A stretch of 64,000 nucleotides of DNA from Paulinella micropora (Eukaryota > Cercozoa > Imbricatea > Euglyphida): NCBI GenBank assembly GCA_009731375.1, contig BJOX01000107.1:450196-514195 (forward strand), read 5' to 3'. Shown piece after piece: positions 56,856 to 64,000 of this stretch. Positions within the stretch are counted from its first letter, which is position 1. Each line of letters begins with the position of its first letter. The notes below the pieces were generated by a model. It was not told where the DNA came from, did not search any database, and saw only the letters and a list, made by a program, of their open reading frames with translations. The translations under genes were made by a program, and so were the position numbers.

Positions 56856-57758
56856 TGTTTATGTATGTATGTGTTTATGTATGCATGTATGTATATGTGT
56901 ATGTGTGTATGTGTACATGTGTATATGTGTATGTGTGTATATGTATATGTGTGTATGTGTGTATGTGTATATGTGTATATGTGTATATGTGTATATGTGT
57001 ATATGTGTATATGTGTATGTGTATATGTGTAGATCTACACCTACACCTACACCTACACCTACACCTACATCTACACCTACACCTACACCTACACCTACAT
57101 CTACATCTACATCTACATCTACATGTACATGTACATGTACATGTACTACATCTATTCTACATGTTTACATGTCTGTCTCCATCTCCATCTCCATCTCCAT
57201 CTATCCATCTATCCATCTATCCATCTATACATCTATACATCTATACATCTACACCTACATCTAACATCTACATCTACATCTACATCTACATCTAGCATCT
57301 ACATCTATATCTATATCTATATCTATACCTATATCTATATCTATATCTATATCTATATCTATACCTATATCTATATCTATATCTATATCTATATCTATAT
57401 CTATACCTATATCTATATCTATATATCTATATCTATATATCTACATATCTATATATATATACATACATATATATGTATATATATAATATTATATACACAT
57501 ACCACCAGGTCCCACCAGTCGCTGTCAAGGAAGGTGGAAAGACCTAGGTAGATAGGTAGGTAGGTAGATAGGTACATAGGTAGGTAGGTAGATAGGTAGG
57601 CAAAAAGGTAGGTAGGTAGGTAGGTAGGTAGGTAGGTAGGAGGTAGGTAGGTAGGCAGATAGATAGATAGATAGATAGATAGAAAGGAAGGAAGGAAGGA
57701 AGGAAGGAAGGAAGAAAGGAAGGAAGGATTGGACAGATAGATAGATAGATAGATAGAT

Positions 57759-57793
<35 letters not shown>

Positions 57794-57851
57794 AAAAAAG
57801 AAAGAAGGAAGGAAGGAAGGAAGGAAGGCAGGAAGGAAGGAAGAAAGAAAG

Positions 57852-57903
<52 letters not shown>

Positions 57904-57998
57904 GGTTGTTAGGTAGGTAGGTAGACATATAGATAGTTAGATAGATAGATAGATAGGTAGGTAGGTAGGTACGTAGGTACGTAGATAGACAGATAGAC

Positions 57999-58034
<36 letters not shown>

Positions 58035-58046
58035 CGATAGATAGAT
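56761..58046. repeat. (TA), (TGTA), (CTACAT), (ATCTAT), (GGTA), (GAAA) arrays
   Basis: Hexamer CTACAC/CTACAT/CTATAT blocks (57030-57440) grade into each other. GGAA/GAAA purine blocks (57680-57880) follow. Confidence 0.95.
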
Positions 58047-58504
58047 GAGATATCGACTAATGTCAGAAAAAAGGAGCTTCTGATTTCGTCAACCAAGGAA
58101 GTCTGTGGGTAAAGTATTAACCCGATGCCCAGCTAAGCCGTGATGTTTGCACGGAAGGGACTGATACAGGCGATACCAAAGCTCCCTAGTACCAGGCGGG
58201 GCCAGGGCTCGTTCCATAAGCGCCCCTTGCAGAACGAGCTCCCACCTCCATTACAGAGGACCCAGTAAGCAGATGGAGTTTCGAGACTGTTCGACAGTCT
58301 AGTATAAACCGACAGAGCACTGTGGGTTTTATTCCGGGCTCAACAAGCGAGAAAGGGCACCCTGAGGGAACAGGATTGTGCTTCCCGTCGCTATTTCGGC
58401 ATGTGACTTATAGGCGTATGGCTAGGCACACATAAGGCACCCCACCACGGGCCCAGCACACCCACACCATCCCCTAATTCTCTGTCTGTCGACAGATGGC
58501 ACCC

Positions 58505-58506
<2 letters not shown>
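58047..58506 (-). repeat. Dispersed repeat R1, copy 2 (inverted), GATA on both sides
   Basis: Reverse complement of copy 1, including the CTGTCTGTCGACAGATGGCA end. The tail side is GATA, the complement of ATCT. Confidence 0.9.
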
Positions 58507-58556
<50 letters not shown>

Positions 58557-58692
58557 ATAAATAATCTCTCTACCATCAGCTGGGTAATCTTCAACTTCAC
58601 CTATCTATCTATCTATCTATCTATCTACCTACCTACCTACCTACCTACCTGCCTACCTACCTACCTACCTACCTATCTATCTATCTATCTAC

Positions 58693-58783
<91 letters not shown>

Positions 58784-58873
58784 CCTACCTATCTACCTAT
58801 CTACCTATCTACCTACCTACCAACCCGACCTACCGACCTACCGACCTACCGATCTACCGATCTACCTACCTAC

Positions 58874-58942
<69 letters not shown>

Positions 58943-59121
58943 CTATCTATCCTATCTATCCTATCTATCCTATCTATCCTATCTATCCTATCTATCCTAT
59001 CTATCCTATCTATCCTATCTATCCTATCTATTCTATCTATTCTATCTATTCTGTCTATTCTGTCTATTCTGTCTATTCTGTCTATTCTGTCTATTCTGTC
59101 TATTCTATCTATTCTATCTAT

Positions 59122-59185
<64 letters not shown>

Positions 59186-59215
59186 CCTACCTATCTACCT
59201 ACCTACCTACCTCCC
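58507..59215. repeat. (GATA), (ATCT), (ACCT), (CTATT) arrays
   Basis: CTATC pentamers (58940-59035) grade into CTATT/CTGTCTATT units. Confidence 0.95.
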
Positions 59216-59533
59216 TCTTCAGTGGCCTTGCCATCTTGATTCGTTGAATTGAAGTCAACCTAAATACATACACGTACTTCTTACATAGATACATACCTAC
59301 ATATTTATTTACCCACATACATATTTATACGTGCTTCATTACCTCCCTACCTATACATACATACGTACATACATACACATTCCAGCCGTGAAGCCAACCT
59401 AAATGCATTTATACCTACATATTGACATACCTACATAATAATACATACACACATACACACACATACATACACATACATACATACATACATACATACATAC
59501 ATACATACATACATACATACATACATACATAAG

Positions 59534-59587
<54 letters not shown>

Positions 59588-59598
59588 GAGAAAGAGAG

Positions 59599-59678
<80 letters not shown>

Positions 59679-60009
59679 AGGGAGGGAGGGAGGGAAGGGG
59701 AGAGAGAGAGGGAGAGAGAGAGAGAGACCTGGTACGGGCTTGGAAGTTGGTCTAACATACACACATACATGCATACATACATACATGCCTACATACATTA
59801 CATATGTACATACGTTACGTTACATTACGTTACATTACATTACATTACATTACATTACATTACATTACATGCAGGCATACAGGCATACAGGCCTGCATGC
59901 ATACATACATACATACATGCATACATACATACATACATCATTACATTACATTAATACATTACACTAATACATTACATTAATACATTACATTAATACATTA
60001 CATACATAC

Positions 60010-60040
<31 letters not shown>

Positions 60041-60080
60041 CATACATACATACATGCATGCATACATACATACATACATA

Positions 60081-60123
<43 letters not shown>

Positions 60124-60222
60124 ATATTCAATGTGCAATAAAATAAACAAAGATAAATCAGCATTACAGCCAGCAAAACATAAACACGGTGGAGAAGCGA
60201 GAGAGAGAGAGAGAGAGAGAGT

Positions 60223-60253
<31 letters not shown>

Positions 60254-60562
60254 AAGAGAGAGAGCATACATTCATACATACATGCCAGCGTGCATGCATG
60301 CATGCATGCATGCCTGCATGCATGCCTGCATGCATGCATGCATGCATACATACATACATACATACATACATACATACGTACATACATACATTACATACAT
60401 TACATACATTACGTACACATACACACATACATACATACATACATACATACATACATACATACATACATACATACATACATACGTACGTACGTACGTACAT
60501 ACGTACATACGTACATACGTAAATATGTATCGATAGATGGATGGATGGATGGATATATATAT

Positions 60563-60599
<37 letters not shown>

Positions 60600-60654
60600 C
60601 AGGTAACAGGTAGACAGGTAGACAGGTAGATAGGTAGGTAGGTAGGTAGGTAGG

Positions 60655-60696
<42 letters not shown>

Positions 60697-60802
60697 CATG
60701 GATAGATTCATGGATGGATGGATGGATGGATGGATGGATGGATGGGTGTGTGGATGGATATAGATAGATAGATAGATAGATAGATAGATGGATGGATGGA
60801 TG

Positions 60803-60847
<45 letters not shown>

Positions 60848-60902
60848 ATAGATAGATGGATAGATGGATGGATAGATGGATAGATGGATGGATGGATGGA
60901 TG

Positions 60903-60940
<38 letters not shown>

Positions 60941-61060
60941 AGATAGATAGACAGACAGACAGACAGATGGATAGACAGATAGATAGACAGATAGATAGAT
61001 AGATAGACAGATAGATATAGATAGGATAGATAGGATAGATAGGATAGATAGATAGATAGC

Positions 61061-61118
<58 letters not shown>

Positions 61119-61145
61119 CCGAGCATGGTCGCGACGCTAGGAAAC
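59216..61145. repeat. (CATA), (GA), (CATTA), (GCAT), (GATA), (GGAT) arrays
   Basis: Microsatellite arrays; the only unique pieces are 59216-59300, 60120-60200 and 61113-61150. Confidence 0.95.
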
Positions 61146-61560
61146 AGTATGTTCTTTGTTGCCCCGCTCCACTTCACCTAATTGCCATCATTCTTTGTAT
61201 GTATGTATGTATGTATGTATGTGTACGTATGTCTGTTCTTTGTTGCCCCGCCCTACTTCACCTAATTGACAAAATTGTATGTATGTATGTATGTATGTAT
61301 GCATGTATGTATGTTCTTTGTTGCCCCGCCCCACTTCACCTAATTGACAAATCGTATGTGTGTGTATGTATGTATGTATGTATGTATGTATGCATGTATG
61401 TATGTATGCATGTATGCATGTATGCATGTTCTTCGTTGCCCCACCCCACTTCACCTATCGGACATCATTGTATGTATGTATGTATGCATGTTCTTTGTTG
61501 CCCCGCCCCACTTCACCTAATTGACAAAATTGTGTGTGTGTATGTATGTATGTATGTATG
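61146..61560. repeat. R5 core-plus-(TGTA)n tandem units
   Basis: The core TTCTTTGTTGCCCCGCCC and CACTTCACCTAATTGACAAA occurs five times (about 61151, 61235, 61314, 61430, 61491), each followed by TGTA repeats of varying length. Confidence 0.95.

Positions 61561-64000
<2,440 letters not shown>

Overview
This window is eukaryotic nuclear DNA, most likely from a unicellular alga or another protist. The evidence is GT-AG introns splitting conserved protein domains, a LINE, a CACTA/EnSpm-type (tnp2) transposase, a chromodomain and SET-type chromatin gene, a fragment of a Polinton-like/virophage-type virus at the left end, and a very high load of microsatellites. The taxon cannot be fixed from the sequence alone. 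No rRNA, tRNA or CRISPR array was recognised.

Layout. (1) 1-4.1 kb: AT-rich, microsatellite-free remnant of a Polinton-like virus. It holds a tail-fibre-like gene (minus strand, repeat stalk, discoidin-like domain, start of an S74 chaperone domain at the window edge), a small NCLDV/PLV-type protein, a DDE integrase and a short charged protein; most frames are interrupted. (2) 5.87-9.35 kb: a DNA transposon-like unit with 27-bp terminal inverted repeats, each next to a palindrome, carrying Cys-rich genes. (3) 9.35-12.3 kb: a LINE (ORF1, endonuclease, reverse transcriptase) whose RT part is inverted. (4) 13.6-20.5 kb: a long minus-strand, multi-exon gene whose exons read in order as an acidic region, coiled coil, Lys-rich region, chromodomain, Ser linker, SET-like domain and class I methyltransferase. 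(5) 21.95-27.0 kb: a divergent plus-strand tnp2 transposase gene with an N-terminal Cys/His module and a Glu-rich tail. (6) 29.6-30.3 kb: a retroelement ORF1-like fragment. (7) 32-64 kb: almost wholly tetranucleotide microsatellites, minisatellites, N gaps and three families of dispersed SINE-like or 3'-end-like units with microsatellite tails.

The most distinctive feature is a family of arrays of a 16-bp perfect palindrome, TCAAGGTATACCTTGA. In the best arrays it repeats every 21 bp (two helical turns). There are 14 clusters, all between 12.3 and 29.7 kb, mostly in introns of the chromatin gene and the tnp2 gene and usually touching a GATA, GA or CT microsatellite. Two clusters are flanked by long direct duplications of host sequence, so the arrays look mobile. 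Pairing of a transposase gene with a chromo/SET/methyltransferase gene, both carrying the same intronic arrays, is the best candidate for an undescribed element or system, but its outer ends were not found.

Many frames break at homopolymers and poly(C) runs flank many of the N gaps. Part of the apparent gene decay may therefore be assembly error.
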